Part shown: positions 6,604 through 15,122 of the stretch, one piece after another
Numbering within the stretch: position 1 is the stretch's first letter
How the letters are laid out: each line of letters opens with the position of its first letter
NCBI RefSeq assembly: GCF_009671065.1
Contig: NZ_CP046027.1
Coordinates: 62,001 to 126,000, forward strand
DNA from: Neisseria brasiliensis
Lineage (GTDB): Bacteria; Pseudomonadota; Gammaproteobacteria; Burkholderiales; Neisseriaceae
Length of the DNA stretch: 64,000 bases
Direction: 5' to 3'
Position numbers and translations under genes: made by a program
The notes under the pieces: generated by a model
Databases searched by the model: none
The model's input: the letters and a program-made list of their open reading frames with translations, nothing else
What the model was told of the DNA's origin: nothing

Positions 6604-8889
6604 TCAGACGGCCTCTTGCGTTTTTTTCTTGGCTGCACCTTTTTGAAACTTCAACACTACTTCACCTTTCTCGCGGTTCCAGTCGATTTTGACGTAGCCG
6701 CCATCTGCCAATTTGCCAAATAGCAACTCATCAGCCAAGGCTTTGCGGATTTTTTCCTGAATCAGGCGGTGCATCGGGCGCGCGCCCATTTGCGGATCAA
6801 ATCCTTTTTCAGCCAAGTATCGGCGCAATGCCGGTGTGAATTCGGCTTCGACCTTTTTGTCGAGCAGCTGATGCTCCAATTGCAGCAGGAATTTGTCCAC
6901 CACTTTGATGATAATCGGTTCAGACAACGGCGCAAATGGAATAATCGCATCCAAGCGGTTGCGGAATTCAGGCGTAAACATCTTGTTGATGGCCTGCATT
7001 TCATCACCACGCTCACGTTTGCTGGTAAAGCCGAAGGTCGGACGGCTCAAGCTTTCGGCACCGGCATTGGTGGTCATAATCAGAATGACGTTGCGGAAAT
7101 CGGCGCTTTTGCCGTTGTTGTCGGTCAAGCGACCGGCGTCCATCACTTGCAGCAACACGTTGAAAATATCGGGATGCGCTTTTTCAATTTCGTCCAACAG
7201 CAGCACGCAATGCGGTTGCTTATTCACGGCTTCAGTCAGCAAGCCGCCTTGATCAAAGCCGACATAGCCCGGCGGCGCACCGATTAAGCGCGACACGGCA
7301 TGGCGTTCCATGTATTCCGACATATCAAAGCGTTGCAGCGGCACACCCAGCGAGAAGGCCAATTGACGGGCGACTTCGGTTTTGCCCACACCTGTCGGGC
7401 CGGAAAACAGGAAGCTGCCAATCGGTTTGTCAGGCAAGCCCAAACCGGAGCGCGACATTTTCACGGCAGCGACCAAGGCTTCGATGGCATCGTCTTGGCC
7501 GTAAACCATGTTTTTCAAATCACGCGCCAAGAATTGCAGCACTTGTTTGTCATCATGCGACACCGTTTTCTCCGGAATGCGGGCAACTTTGGCAATCACC
7601 GATTCAATTTGCGCTTTGCCGATGACTTTTTTCTGCTTGGATTTCGGCAGAATACGTTGCGCCGCACCGGCTTCGTCCATCACATCGATGGCTTTGTCCG
7701 GCAGAAAACGCTCGTTGATGTAGCGTGCGGAAAGCTCGGCAGCGGCTTCCAACGCGCCTTGGGTGTAGCGCACTTGGTGGAAGCTTTCAAACATCGGTTT
7801 CAAGCCGCGCAGGATTTGCACGGTTTCGTCCACGGTCGGCTCGACAATATCGATTTTTTGGAAACGGCGGCTCAAGGCATGGTCTTTGTCGAAAATGGTA
7901 CGGTATTCGTCGTAAGTGGTCGCACCAATGCAACGCAACAGGCCTTTGGCCAATGCCGGTTTGAGCAGGTTGGACGCATCCATCGTACCGCCGCTGGTGC
8001 TGCCCGCGCCGATAATGGTGTGAATTTCATCGATAAACAAAATGGCGTGTTCAACTTTTTCCAATTGTTTTAACACGGCTTTCACGCGCGCTTCAAAGTC
8101 GCCGCGGTATTTGGTACCGGCCAGCAATGCGCCCATGTCCAGTGAATACACCACGGCATTTTGCAGCGTTTCCGGCACGTTGCCGTTGACAATCTGATGC
8201 GCCAAACCTTCTGCCAAGGCGGTTTTGCCGACACCGGCTTCGCCCACCAGCAAAGGATTGTTTTTGCGGCGGCGGCACAAAATCTGCACCAAGCGTTCCA
8301 TTTCATGTTTGCGGCCGATGAGCGGATCGATGCGGCCGGCATTCACTTCGTCATTCAAATTCACGCAGTATTTGGCCAACGGATTACCTTTTTCTTCTCC
8401 CTGCTCGCCTGCTTCGGCATCTTGGCCGTCTAAAGATTCTTGCGCGGCGGCATTCAAACCGCCATGCGCAATGCTGCGCAAAATTTCAAAACGGCTCACG
8501 GATTGCAGTTTCAGGAAATACACGGCATGGCTGTCGCTCTCGCTCATGAGCGCCACCAGCAAGTCCAGCGGCGAAACTTCGCTTTTGCCTGCCGATTGGG
8601 TGTGCACCATGGCACGTTGGATCACGCGCTGAAAGCCTAAAGTCGGTTGCGTTTCGGTGTTGTCCAACAAATGCTCGGGAATCTGCGGCGTGTTTTCGGT
8701 CACACTGTCGGTGAGCTGGTCGGACAATAATTTTAAATCGGCGCCACACTCGGCCAGCGTGTTTCTGACAGCTTCGTTTTCATCAATCAACACCAGCAAT
8801 AAATGCTCTAGGCTGATGAATTCATAGTGTTCGCCGCGTGCTTCGGTATAAAGCACTTGCAAAATGCGTTCTAATTCTGATGACAGCAT
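6604..8889 (-). CDS. clpA: ATP-dependent Clp protease ATP-binding subunit ClpA
   Basis: A 761-residue AAA+ unfoldase, full length for ClpA. It has an N-terminal Clp_N double repeat (residues 1-145), D1 with Walker A GEAGVGKTAL and Walker B LFIDEIH, and D2 with GPTGVGKTEV and LLLDEIEKAHP, then the ClpB-D2-small domain. It unfolds substrates for ClpP, and with ClpS handles N-end-rule substrates. clpS lies four bases upstream in the same operon. The end is CAA GAG GCC GTC TGA, so an uptake sequence provides the stop and the last residues EAV. Confidence 0.97.
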   Translation of the reverse strand: MLSSELERILQVLYTEARGEHYEFISLEHLLLVLIDENEAVRNTLAECGADLKLLSDQLTDSVTENTPQIPEHLLDNTETQPTLGFQRVIQRAMVHTQSAGKSEVSPLDLLVALMSESDSHAVYFLKLQSVSRFEILRSIAHGGLNAAAQESLDGQDAEAGEQGEEKGNPLAKYCVNLNDEVNAGRIDPLIGRKHEMERLVQILCRRRKNNPLLVGEAGVGKTALAEGLAHQIVNGNVPETLQNAVVYSLDMGALLAGTKYRGDFEARVKAVLKQLEKVEHAILFIDEIHTIIGAGSTSGGTMDASNLLKPALAKGLLRCIGATTYDEYRTIFDKDHALSRRFQKIDIVEPTVDETVQILRGLKPMFESFHQVRYTQGALEAAAELSARYINERFLPDKAIDVMDEAGAAQRILPKSKQKKVIGKAQIESVIAKVARIPEKTVSHDDKQVLQFLARDLKNMVYGQDDAIEALVAAVKMSRSGLGLPDKPIGSFLFSGPTGVGKTEVARQLAFSLGVPLQRFDMSEYMERHAVSRLIGAPPGYVGFDQGGLLTEAVNKQPHCVLLLDEIEKAHPDIFNVLLQVMDAGRLTDNNGKSADFRNVILIMTTNAGAESLSRPTFGFTSKRERGDEMQAINKMFTPEFRNRLDAIIPFAPLSEPIIIKVVDKFLLQLEHQLLDKKVEAEFTPALRRYLAEKGFDPQMGARPMHRLIQEKIRKALADELLFGKLADGGYVKIDWNREKGEVVLKFQKGAAKKKTQEAV

Positions 8890-8892
8890 GGA

Positions 8893-9204
8893 TTAAACCT
8901 CCTCAACGATACATTGCAGCGGATGGCCTTCTGCCTTGGCTCGCTGCATGACTTGCTGCTGTTTGGTTTGGGCAATGTCGCGTGTGTATGTGCCACACAA
9001 GCCCTTGCCCTCATGATGAACCAGCAGCATCACCGCGACGGCTTGTTCCTCGCTCAACATGAAAATTTCAGTCAACACCGCCACCACAAAATCCATGGTC
9101 GTGTAATCGTCGTTTAACAGGAAAACGCCGTAACGTTTCGGCGGCTGGGTTTGTCGGTCATTTATTAATGTTTCCGATTCGTGATGAGTATGGCTATTGC
9201 TCAT
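8893..9204 (-). CDS. clpS: ATP-dependent Clp protease adaptor ClpS
   Basis: 103 residues from MSNSHTHH. An upstream start adding six residues is possible but less likely, since the shorter form has the usual variable tail before the conserved PPKRYGVFLLNDDYTTMDFV. LVHHEGKGLCGTYTRDIA is the ClpS binding-pocket region. ClpS delivers substrates with bulky N-terminal residues to ClpA, and the clpS-clpA order and tight spacing support the assignment. Confidence 0.95.
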   Translation of the reverse strand: MSNSHTHHESETLINDRQTQPPKRYGVFLLNDDYTTMDFVVAVLTEIFMLSEEQAVAVMLLVHHEGKGLCGTYTRDIAQTKQQQVMQRAKAEGHPLQCIVEEV

Positions 9205-9355
9205 GTATATATATGGCTCCAAAACCGTTTTTAAACTGGGCTTAGCACAATATCACGCACCATGCGCAAATCTATGCTTAATAAATAAAAAACGGGTCAT
9301 TTCTGTTGTATTTTGTACTATTTTAATAAATTTTTGGCTTTTTCCCAAACATTAC

Positions 9356-9384
9356 TTGACTACAGACATTAACGAATGTAAAAA
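9356..9384 (+). promoter_or_regulatory. Putative sigma-70 promoter of the cold-shock gene
   Basis: TTGACT, 17 bases, TAAAAA. It would give a 5' untranslated leader of about 120 bases, typical of cold-shock mRNAs. The -10 is weak. Confidence 0.35.
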
Positions 9385-9509
9385 GACGGTTAAGCAGAGT
9401 CGGCACTCGAAGAAGCATATTGTTTTTAGGGAGAAACTTGAAACTTTTTGGTTTGACGTATTGCCTTATTTGCTGTTTTTGTTAAATTTTTAAGTATAGG
9501 AAGTTCTCA

Positions 9510-9713
9510 ATGGCAACCGGTATCGTAAAATGGTTCAACGACGCTAAAGGTTTTGGTTTCATCACTCCAGATGAAGGTGGCGAAGATTTGTTCGCTCACT
9601 TCTCTGCGATCAACATGGATGGTTTCAAAACCCTGAAAGAAGGCCAACGCGTGTCTTTCGAAGTGACCACCGGCCCTAAAGGCAAACAAGCTGCTAACAT
9701 TCAAGCTGCTTAA
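9510..9713 (+). CDS. Cold-shock domain protein (CspA family)
   Basis: 67 residues forming a single cold-shock domain. GIVKWFNDAKGFGFITPD holds RNP1 (KGFGFI) and DLFAHFSAI holds RNP2, which bind single-stranded RNA and DNA. The gene follows a long AT-rich leader and is closed by a strong intrinsic terminator at 9741. Proteins of this type act as RNA chaperones in the cytoplasm. Whether it is cold-induced cannot be read from the sequence, but the long leader is suggestive. Confidence 0.95.
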   Translation: MATGIVKWFNDAKGFGFITPDEGGEDLFAHFSAINMDGFKTLKEGQRVSFEVTTGPKGKQAANIQAA

Positions 9714-9740
9714 TGAGTGCGCGGCGTCAGCCGTAATGTG

Positions 9741-9769
9741 ATGGCGGGATTTCCCGCCATTTTTTATTG
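9741..9769 (+). terminator. Intrinsic terminator of the cold-shock gene
   Basis: ATGGCGGG-ATTT-CCCGCCAT followed by TTTTTTATT. This is a classic rho-independent terminator and one of the few here not built from uptake sequences. Confidence 0.9.
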
Positions 9770-9779
9770 TGGGTACGAC

Positions 9780-9983
9780 ATGGACGATTATCAACGTGCA
9801 TTAAAGCAACTCGATGAGTTAATTGCACATTTTCGCAGCCAAGGCGAAGTTTCCTGTGCTGTTGCAGAAGCAGAAGACCGCCTGTTAATCAAGCTGGCGG
9901 ATTTAAAAATCGATTTAAAACCGCAGCACACCCAAGACATCGCCAACATCAACCTTTTTTACCAGGGCCATATCCAATCATGA
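9780..9983 (+). CDS. Small hypothetical protein
   Basis: 67 residues from MDDYQRALKQLDELIAHF. An open extension runs 21 codons upstream but passes through the cold-shock terminator, so the internal ATG is preferred. It is mainly helical and acidic, with no motif recognised. Its last codons overlap the start of the DUF1653 gene by four bases (ATGA), so the two are translationally coupled. Confidence 0.6.
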   Translation: MDDYQRALKQLDELIAHFRSQGEVSCAVAEAEDRLLIKLADLKIDLKPQHTQDIANINLFYQGHIQS

Positions 9984-10201
9984 AACATTCTATTCCTGCA
10001 GGCATTTACCGCCATTACAAAGGCAATCTGTACGAAGTCACCGGCCTTGCCCACCACAGCGAAACCGAAGAAGAATTGGTGGTTTACCGCGCTTTATACG
10101 GCGAATTCGGTTTATGGGTGCGCCCTGCCGCCATGTTTGCCGAAACCGTTGAATTCAACGGCGAAACGGTGGCACGTTTTGCCCTCGTGAAAGCGTTTTA
10201 A
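9980..10201 (+). CDS. DUF1653 domain-containing protein
   Basis: 73 residues matching the compact DUF1653 domain: GIYRHYKGNLYEVTGLAHHSET, LVVYRALYG, and LWVRPAAMFAETVEFNG. These are small beta proteins of unknown function found in many bacteria. The start overlaps the stop of the preceding small gene. Two inverted DUS units follow. Confidence 0.85.
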   Translation: MKHSIPAGIYRHYKGNLYEVTGLAHHSETEEELVVYRALYGEFGLWVRPAAMFAETVEFNGETVARFALVKAF

Positions 10202-10241
10202 ATTTTCAGACGGCCTCAAAGCCTTTGACCTATTATTTCCC

Positions 10242-10278
10242 TTTTTCAGACGGCCTGATAAAATAGGCCGTCTGAAAA
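10242..10278 (+). terminator. Inverted DUS pair upstream of smpB
   Basis: TTTTTCAGACGGCCT and AGGCCGTCTGAAAA flank a short loop. A further DUS lies at 10203-10216, giving three units in 75 bases. Confidence 0.6.
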
Positions 10279-10297
10279 CCTATCAAGAATCAGCATT

Positions 10298-10744
10298 ATG
10301 AGTATTGCCAATAATAAAAAAGCCTTTCACGATTACTTTATTGAAGACCAAATCGAAGCCGGCTTGGTGCTGGAAGGATGGGAAGTAAAAGCCATCCGCG
10401 CTGGTCGTGTGCAGCTCAAAGAAAGCTATATCTACTGGAAAAAAGACGCGTTTTATCTGGTTGGCTGCCACGTCACTGCCTTGCCGACCGCTTCGACCCA
10501 CGTCAAACCCGATCCGGTGCGTCCGCGTAAATTACTGCTCAATCAAGCCGAGATTAACAAGCTTATCGGCAAAACCGAACGCGCCGGTTACACCATTGTG
10601 CCGCTCAATCTGCATTACAACCGCGGCCGCATCAAAATGGAAATCGGCTTGGCTAAAGGTAAAAAACAACACGACAAACGCCAAAGCCTGAAAGAAGCCG
10701 ATTGGAAGCGTGAAAAACAGCGTTTGATGAAAGTAACGCGTTAA
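10298..10744 (+). CDS. smpB: SsrA-binding protein SmpB
   Basis: 148 residues, normal length. NKKAFHDYFIEDQIEAGLVLEGWEVKAIRAG is the OB-fold start with the tmRNA-binding surface, and the basic tail KRQSLKEADWKREKQRLMK is the part that inserts in the decoding centre. SmpB works with tmRNA in trans-translation. The tmRNA gene (ssrA) was not seen in this window. Confidence 0.97.
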   Translation: MSIANNKKAFHDYFIEDQIEAGLVLEGWEVKAIRAGRVQLKESYIYWKKDAFYLVGCHVTALPTASTHVKPDPVRPRKLLLNQAEINKLIGKTERAGYTIVPLNLHYNRGRIKMEIGLAKGKKQHDKRQSLKEADWKREKQRLMKVTR

Positions 10745-10745
10745 T

Positions 10746-10791
10746 ATTTTTCAGACGGCCTTTGAACATCATTTCAAGGCCGTCTGAAATA
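10746..10791 (+). terminator. Inverted DUS pair after smpB
   Basis: TTTTTCAGACGGCCTTTGAA pairs with TTCAAGGCCGTCTGAAA around a 6-base loop, with one bulge. Confidence 0.75.
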
Positions 10792-10935
10792 TTTGCAGCG
10801 GATAGCGTTTTACATATTCCGCCTCAATCCTTTCTCAAAAACACGCAAGATTGCACTTTATCCGCTTTTCAAGATGCGCTTCTGCCACAATAATAATGCC
10901 GTCTGAAAACTCATTATCCTGCGAAGGAAAACACC

Positions 10936-11283
10936 ATGCGACAAGCCTCACTTGCCCTGCCTTTGTTTTTAATTCTGTTTGGCGCGGTTTGGTTTTTAAA
11001 AACCACCGGCATCCTGCCCGCCACCGCCACCCTGATTGCCATCGGCTTAGGTGTAGCCGGATTGGCCGTGATGATCATGGATGGCATCAACAAGCAATCG
11101 ATTATTTCCGGCCCGATTTTGATGTATATTGGTGCAGCCATTTATTTGCGCACTGAATACTGGTTTGCCTATTCGCCACTAATTGCCTTAGGCATGATGG
11201 TGCTGGGCTGCCTGTTGTTGCTCTCGCGCAGCAGCATGATTCCGTATAAAATGCCCAAGCATCCCGACCGTTTGTCACACTAA
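10936..11283 (+). CDS. Small membrane protein, function unknown
   Basis: 115 residues with about four hydrophobic helices (residues 5-20, 27-50, 57-74 and 80-102) and a basic C-terminal tail (PYKMPKHPDRLSH). No domain recognised. A rarer AT-form uptake sequence (ATGCCGTCTGAA) lies 30 bases upstream and a GAAGGA ribosome site precedes the ATG. Confidence 0.6.
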   Translation: MRQASLALPLFLILFGAVWFLKTTGILPATATLIAIGLGVAGLAVMIMDGINKQSIISGPILMYIGAAIYLRTEYWFAYSPLIALGMMVLGCLLLLSRSSMIPYKMPKHPDRLSH

Positions 11284-11346
11284 ACCGAAAGGCCGAGAAT
11301 CACTCGACCTTTTTCTTTGCTAACCACTAATGATTTTTAGATAAAC

Positions 11347-12360
11347 ATGGGTATTTTCGAACGATTTCTCAGTATTTGGGTGGCGCTCGCCATTGTCGCC
11401 GGCGTCATCATCGGCACCCTCTTTCCGCAAGCCATACAATACATTGCCTTAATGGAAGTGGCGCACATCAACTTACCCGTCGCCGTGTTGATTTGGCTGA
11501 TGATTTATCCGATGATGATTCAAATCGATTGGTCGGCCATCAAAGATGCCGGGCAAAAACCGAAAGGTCTGCTGATGACGGTCGTGGTCAATTGGCTGGT
11601 GAAACCATTTACCATGGCGCTTATCGGCTGGCTGTTTTTCCGCTGGCTGTTTGCGCCTTGGGTTGATCCGCAGTCGGCACAAGAATACATCGCCGGCATG
11701 ATTTTGCTCGGTGTCGCGCCCTGCACAGCGATGGTTTTTGTGTGGTCGCAATTGGTTAAAGGCGATCCGAATTACACGCTGGTGCAAGTCTCGGTCAACG
11801 ACATCATCATGATTTTTGCCTTCGCACCGATTGCCGGATTTTTATTGGGCGTGAGCGACATCAGCATTCCTTGGCAAACCTTGGTGTACAGCACGATTTT
11901 ATATGTATTACTGCCGCTTTTGGCCGGATTAATCACGCGTAAAATACTGCTGGGAAAACGCCTTTCAGTTGGCTCGTTCACCGCCAAACTTAAGCCTTTT
12001 TCGATTTTCGGCTTATTACTGACTGTGGTGCTGTTGTTTGCTTTTCAAGCGCAAACCATCTTAAGCCAGCCGTTTATCATTGTGCTGATTGCCATTCCGT
12101 TGCTGGTGCAAACCTACGGCATTTTCTTTCTCGGTCATTGGGTTGCCAAGCGCCTGAACCTGCCGCATGAAATCGCCGCCCCCGCTTGCCTGATTGGCAC
12201 CAGCAAGTTCTTTGAATTGGCTGTTGCGGTTGCCATCTCTTTATTCGGCCTGCACTCCGGCGCCGCATTGGCCACCGTGGTCGGCGTGTTGGTAGAAGTG
12301 CCGGTGATGCTGTCGTTAGTGGCCTGGATTAACCGCCGCAATCGATCACCAGCAGCCTAA
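11347..12360 (+). CDS. ACR3-type arsenite exporter (bile acid/arsenite symporter superfamily)
   Basis: 337 residues and about ten membrane helices. GVAPCTAMVFVWS carries the conserved cysteine of the ACR3 family, and SVNDIIMIFAFAPIAGFLLG is the paired discontinuous helix. Members export arsenite, and some antimonite, through the inner membrane using the proton gradient. No arsR or arsC neighbour is present, so the arsenic role rests on family membership. An inverted-repeat element begins eight bases after the stop. Confidence 0.85.
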   Translation: MGIFERFLSIWVALAIVAGVIIGTLFPQAIQYIALMEVAHINLPVAVLIWLMIYPMMIQIDWSAIKDAGQKPKGLLMTVVVNWLVKPFTMALIGWLFFRWLFAPWVDPQSAQEYIAGMILLGVAPCTAMVFVWSQLVKGDPNYTLVQVSVNDIIMIFAFAPIAGFLLGVSDISIPWQTLVYSTILYVLLPLLAGLITRKILLGKRLSVGSFTAKLKPFSIFGLLLTVVLLFAFQAQTILSQPFIIVLIAIPLLVQTYGIFFLGHWVAKRLNLPHEIAAPACLIGTSKFFELAVAVAISLFGLHSGAALATVVGVLVEVPVMLSLVAWINRRNRSPAA

Positions 12361-12367
12361 TCAAGCA

Positions 12368-12510
12368 GAGACGTTTGCAAAACCCTAGATTTGAGTACAG
12401 TTCAAAGTTGTAGCAGCACAGAAAGCGCAGACATATCATGAAGATAGGCAAGCTTTCGAGCAGCGCACAACGAAGAAATGTACCAAAGATAGGGATTTTG
12501 CAACGGTCTC
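12368..12510. repeat. Small inverted-repeat element (MITE), copy 2
   Basis: 143 bases bounded by GAGACGTTTGCAAAA and TTTTGCAACGGTCTC. It is almost identical inside to copy 1 (shared GATAGGCAAGCTTTCGAGCA). Confidence 0.85.
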
Positions 12511-12539
12511 AAGCAATATATTTGCTGCCTATTTACGAC

Positions 12540-12570
12540 AAAGGCCGTCTGAACATTTCAGACGGCCTTT
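12540..12570. terminator. Inverted DUS pair before the porin stop
   Basis: AAAGGCCGTCTGAA and TTCAGACGGCCTTT around a 3-base loop, between convergent acr3 and porin genes. Confidence 0.75.
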
Positions 12571-12593
12571 CTATTTGTCCCATCAAACAGGAT

Positions 12594-13721
12594 TTACCAA
12601 GAAGCACGCAAACCGACTACGGTGGTGTAATTGCGTTCTTTGCTGCGTAATTCACCATTGCGATATTGCTTAGAACGTGTGGTTTGCACTTCGGCAAATG
12701 TCTTCACATCAATCAATTCGCCTTTTGGAATCAGATAATATTCCGTGCCGACCATAAACTGATGCTGTTTCTCTTTGCGGTCAGAAGAAGACACTTGGTC
12801 ACGTTTTTCAGTCTTGTAAGCATACATACCGTAAGCGCGCCAATCACTGGTTAATTTGTGGTAAATCGCCGTGCGGATTTCATTATTGGTGCGTTTATAG
12901 CCCGCTTCTTCTTCATCTTTGCGAATACGACGTTCGATGTCGATACCAACGGTGGTGTCGTCAAATGTGTACGCCGTACCGAACGCATAAGCGGTGCGAA
13001 CATAGTCTACCGGCTCTTCTTGGCGATAGTGCTCGCGAGTTGCACCTAAACCAACATTCCATTCGTCACCATCATTGACTTCAAATGTTTTCACCAAGCC
13101 GGCACCAATAATATCTTTACGTGTTTCACTCAAGCCATCATTACCACGCGGGCTACGGCCACCATAAAATACGCCGGTTTTAATGCCTTGCTCTTTGTTT
13201 TCATATTTATATTGAACTGAGCGGCGCGCACCTGATGCCAACAAGCCATCACTTAGGCTCAAAGTGTTGGCCAAGTCGGTTTGCTTCACATCATCAGTAA
13301 TCACTGTTTGATTACCGTATGTCAGTTCACCATAGCGTTTATGACCGATTCCGCCGTATAGTTGGCGGGTGTAGATATGGTCAAAATCATGGTTAGATGG
13401 GCGGTCGACACCGTTACTGTCTTTACCGCGGAAGCGCCATTCCACACGGCCTAAAGCATAAAGATCGTCATGACCCAGCGACTGTTTGGCTTTAAAGCCG
13501 AAACGTGAGCCATTGTTGGTAATCGGATGATTTTTACTTTCTTTGGTGACCTCGCCTTTGCGAACATCGGTTTCTTTATCGGCTGTGGTTTCCCATTTGA
13601 TACGAGCAGAGCCGACAAAATCGATTTTGGTGCCGGTTTCATCGCTTTCGAATACCGTTGCCGCGCCGGCCGGTAAAGCGATGGCGGCAGATAATAAAAA
13701 CGTCAGTGCCGTTTTATTCAT
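12594..13721 (-). CDS. Outer-membrane general porin
   Basis: 375 residues with a signal peptide (MNKTALTFLLSAAIALPAGA). The body alternates short amphipathic strands and charged loops, as in 16-stranded trimeric porins. YALGRVEWRF and RQLYGGIGHKRYGELTYG match the conserved Gram-negative porin strand 3 and constriction-loop start. It ends in an aromatic residue (ASW) rather than the more common F. It is predicted to allow passive entry of small solutes. The species-typical PorA/PorB designation cannot be decided by eye. Confidence 0.85.
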   Translation of the reverse strand: MNKTALTFLLSAAIALPAGAATVFESDETGTKIDFVGSARIKWETTADKETDVRKGEVTKESKNHPITNNGSRFGFKAKQSLGHDDLYALGRVEWRFRGKDSNGVDRPSNHDFDHIYTRQLYGGIGHKRYGELTYGNQTVITDDVKQTDLANTLSLSDGLLASGARRSVQYKYENKEQGIKTGVFYGGRSPRGNDGLSETRKDIIGAGLVKTFEVNDGDEWNVGLGATREHYRQEEPVDYVRTAYAFGTAYTFDDTTVGIDIERRIRKDEEEAGYKRTNNEIRTAIYHKLTSDWRAYGMYAYKTEKRDQVSSSDRKEKQHQFMVGTEYYLIPKGELIDVKTFAEVQTTRSKQYRNGELRSKERNYTTVVGLRASW

Positions 13722-14187
13722 GGTTGAGATTCCTTTAAAAATAGGTTGGCTATCTGGTTAAATTGCCGCAAGCCTATCTGTGTTTTATTGACAAAGAAAT
13801 ACCCAAACTTAAACAAATAAACAATACCTGTAGTTAATTTAACGATTTACCTTAATCATTTCCTGTTTTATTTTTAGTTTTGCTAAGAAAAGAAAAATTA
13901 TATTTACGTCTTACTTTCTTTTAACAATGCCGAGCGCAATAAAGTTTATGCAAACCATATACGCAACGCTGGTTTGACTAATGCCAGCCATGTTTTGATT
14001 GCTGCCCTGTGCCAATATCAAGTTGCTCGCAATAGCATAAATGTTAAGAAAAACAAACCAATCCGTAAATTATCGAAATGGTCGATATTTGCCGTTAATG
14101 CTACATTAGCGCCCTTTTCAAGCATTTCACCATACTGCCGGCGCATTTGCCGGCAATTTTACCCCACAACTGAAGTAATGATTCAAC
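13722..14187. other. AT-rich intergenic region, porin and glycosyltransferase upstream DNA
   Basis: 466 bases with no supported gene. The porin promoter must lie in the left part, which is very AT-rich (13790-13920). A 76-codon open frame at 13974 has no RBS or recognisable product. A hairpin sits at 14136-14158. Confidence 0.5.
14136..14158 (+). terminator. Hairpin just upstream of the glycosyltransferase start
   Basis: TGCCGGC-GCATTT-GCCGGCA followed by ATTTTA, 30 bases before the ATG. It looks like a terminator or attenuator with no gene in front of it. Confidence 0.4.
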
Positions 14188-15122
14188 ATGGCAAGAGACC
14201 GTAAAACCTCCCCCCGCATAGCCTTTTATTCACACGACACAATGGGCTTAGGACACATCCGCCGCAATATTCTGCTGGCGCAATCTGCCTTGGAAGCGTA
14301 TCCCGATGCCGAAGTTTTATTAATTTCCGGCGTACGCGAATCCGGCGCATTCAAGCTGCCTAAAGACGCCGATAGTGTGACCCTGCCGACTTATTTCAAA
14401 ACGGTGAAGGGTGAATACATTCCACGCTCGCTGGGCAAAAGCGTCAAGCGTCTGACCCATATCCGCAAAAACATCATTCACGCAACTTTAGAAGCCTTCA
14501 AACCCGACATCATGGTGGTGGACAACGTGCCACGCGGTGCGATGAACGAGCTGGACAACATTCTCCCCGAGCTGGCCAGCCGCGGCACGCACATCGTATT
14601 GGGCGTGCGCGACATCATTGATGAACCGGAAGCCGTACGCGCTCAATGGAAAAAGCTGCAAAACATCGAAATCATCCGTCTGTATTTTTCCAGTATTTGG
14701 GTGTATGGCGACCCGAATCTCTACAACTTCGCCGATGAATACCAAATTGCGCCCGATATTGTCGACAAACTGCGTTATGTCGGTTATCTCGATCAAAGCC
14801 GCCGCATGGAAGTTCGCGGCCTGCGCGTCGGTGCTTCTGAAATCGAAAGCCCGTTTGCTTTGTGCGCTCTGGGCGGCGGGCAAGATGGTTTTGAAGTGGC
14901 GCATGCCTTTATGCAATCTACCCTGCCTGCAAATTGGCGCGGGCTGTTGATTACCGGCGCATTGATGCCAGAAGAGCAACGCGTCCAACTGCATGCCATG
15001 GCCAAAGAGCGGCCGCTGCAAGACATCAAAGTGGTCGATTTTGTGCCTGAGCCTTTGAAAATCATGCGTGAAGCGGAATGCATTATTTCGATGGGCGGCT
15101 ACAACACCACCACCGAAATCTG
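14188..15122 (+). pseudogene. Glycosyltransferase (COG4671-like, MurG-type fold), 3' end lost to an IS element
   Basis: The first 311 codons of a GT-B glycosyltransferase are intact. YSHDTMGLGHIRRN is the N-terminal GLGH loop, VVDNVPRGAMNEL and VLGVRDIIDEP are typical of predicted transferases of the COG4671 type, and MGGYNTTTEIC is the start of the C-terminal nucleotide-sugar loop. The reading frame then runs into the IS481 element and is lost, so roughly the last 80-100 residues are missing. They are not found on the other side of the element. Together with the phosphotransferase and UDP-glucose dehydrogenase downstream, it probably served an exported or cell-bound polysaccharide. Confidence 0.8.

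Noticed and set aside
7300..8073. Long plus-strand open frame of 257 codons opposite clpA
   Set aside because: It is antisense to the conserved D1 domain of clpA, has no RBS and encodes a His/Phe-rich sequence typical of the complement of a coding strand.
9197..9493. 98-codon plus-strand frame between clpS and the cold-shock gene
   Set aside because: It runs through the divergent promoter and the cold-shock leader, has no RBS or recognisable product, and is rich in codons produced by AT-rich DNA.
10298..10935. tmRNA (ssrA) next to smpB
   Set aside because: No tRNA-like acceptor or tag-coding frame was found in the flanks.
12438..12650. 70-codon frame starting inside MITE copy 2
   Set aside because: It starts in the repeat and ends inside the porin gene on the other strand; the same start recurs in copy 1 without a frame.
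13974..14204. 76-codon frame before the glycosyltransferase gene
   Set aside because: No RBS, no recognisable protein, and it crosses the hairpin at 14136; I treat the interval as non-coding.
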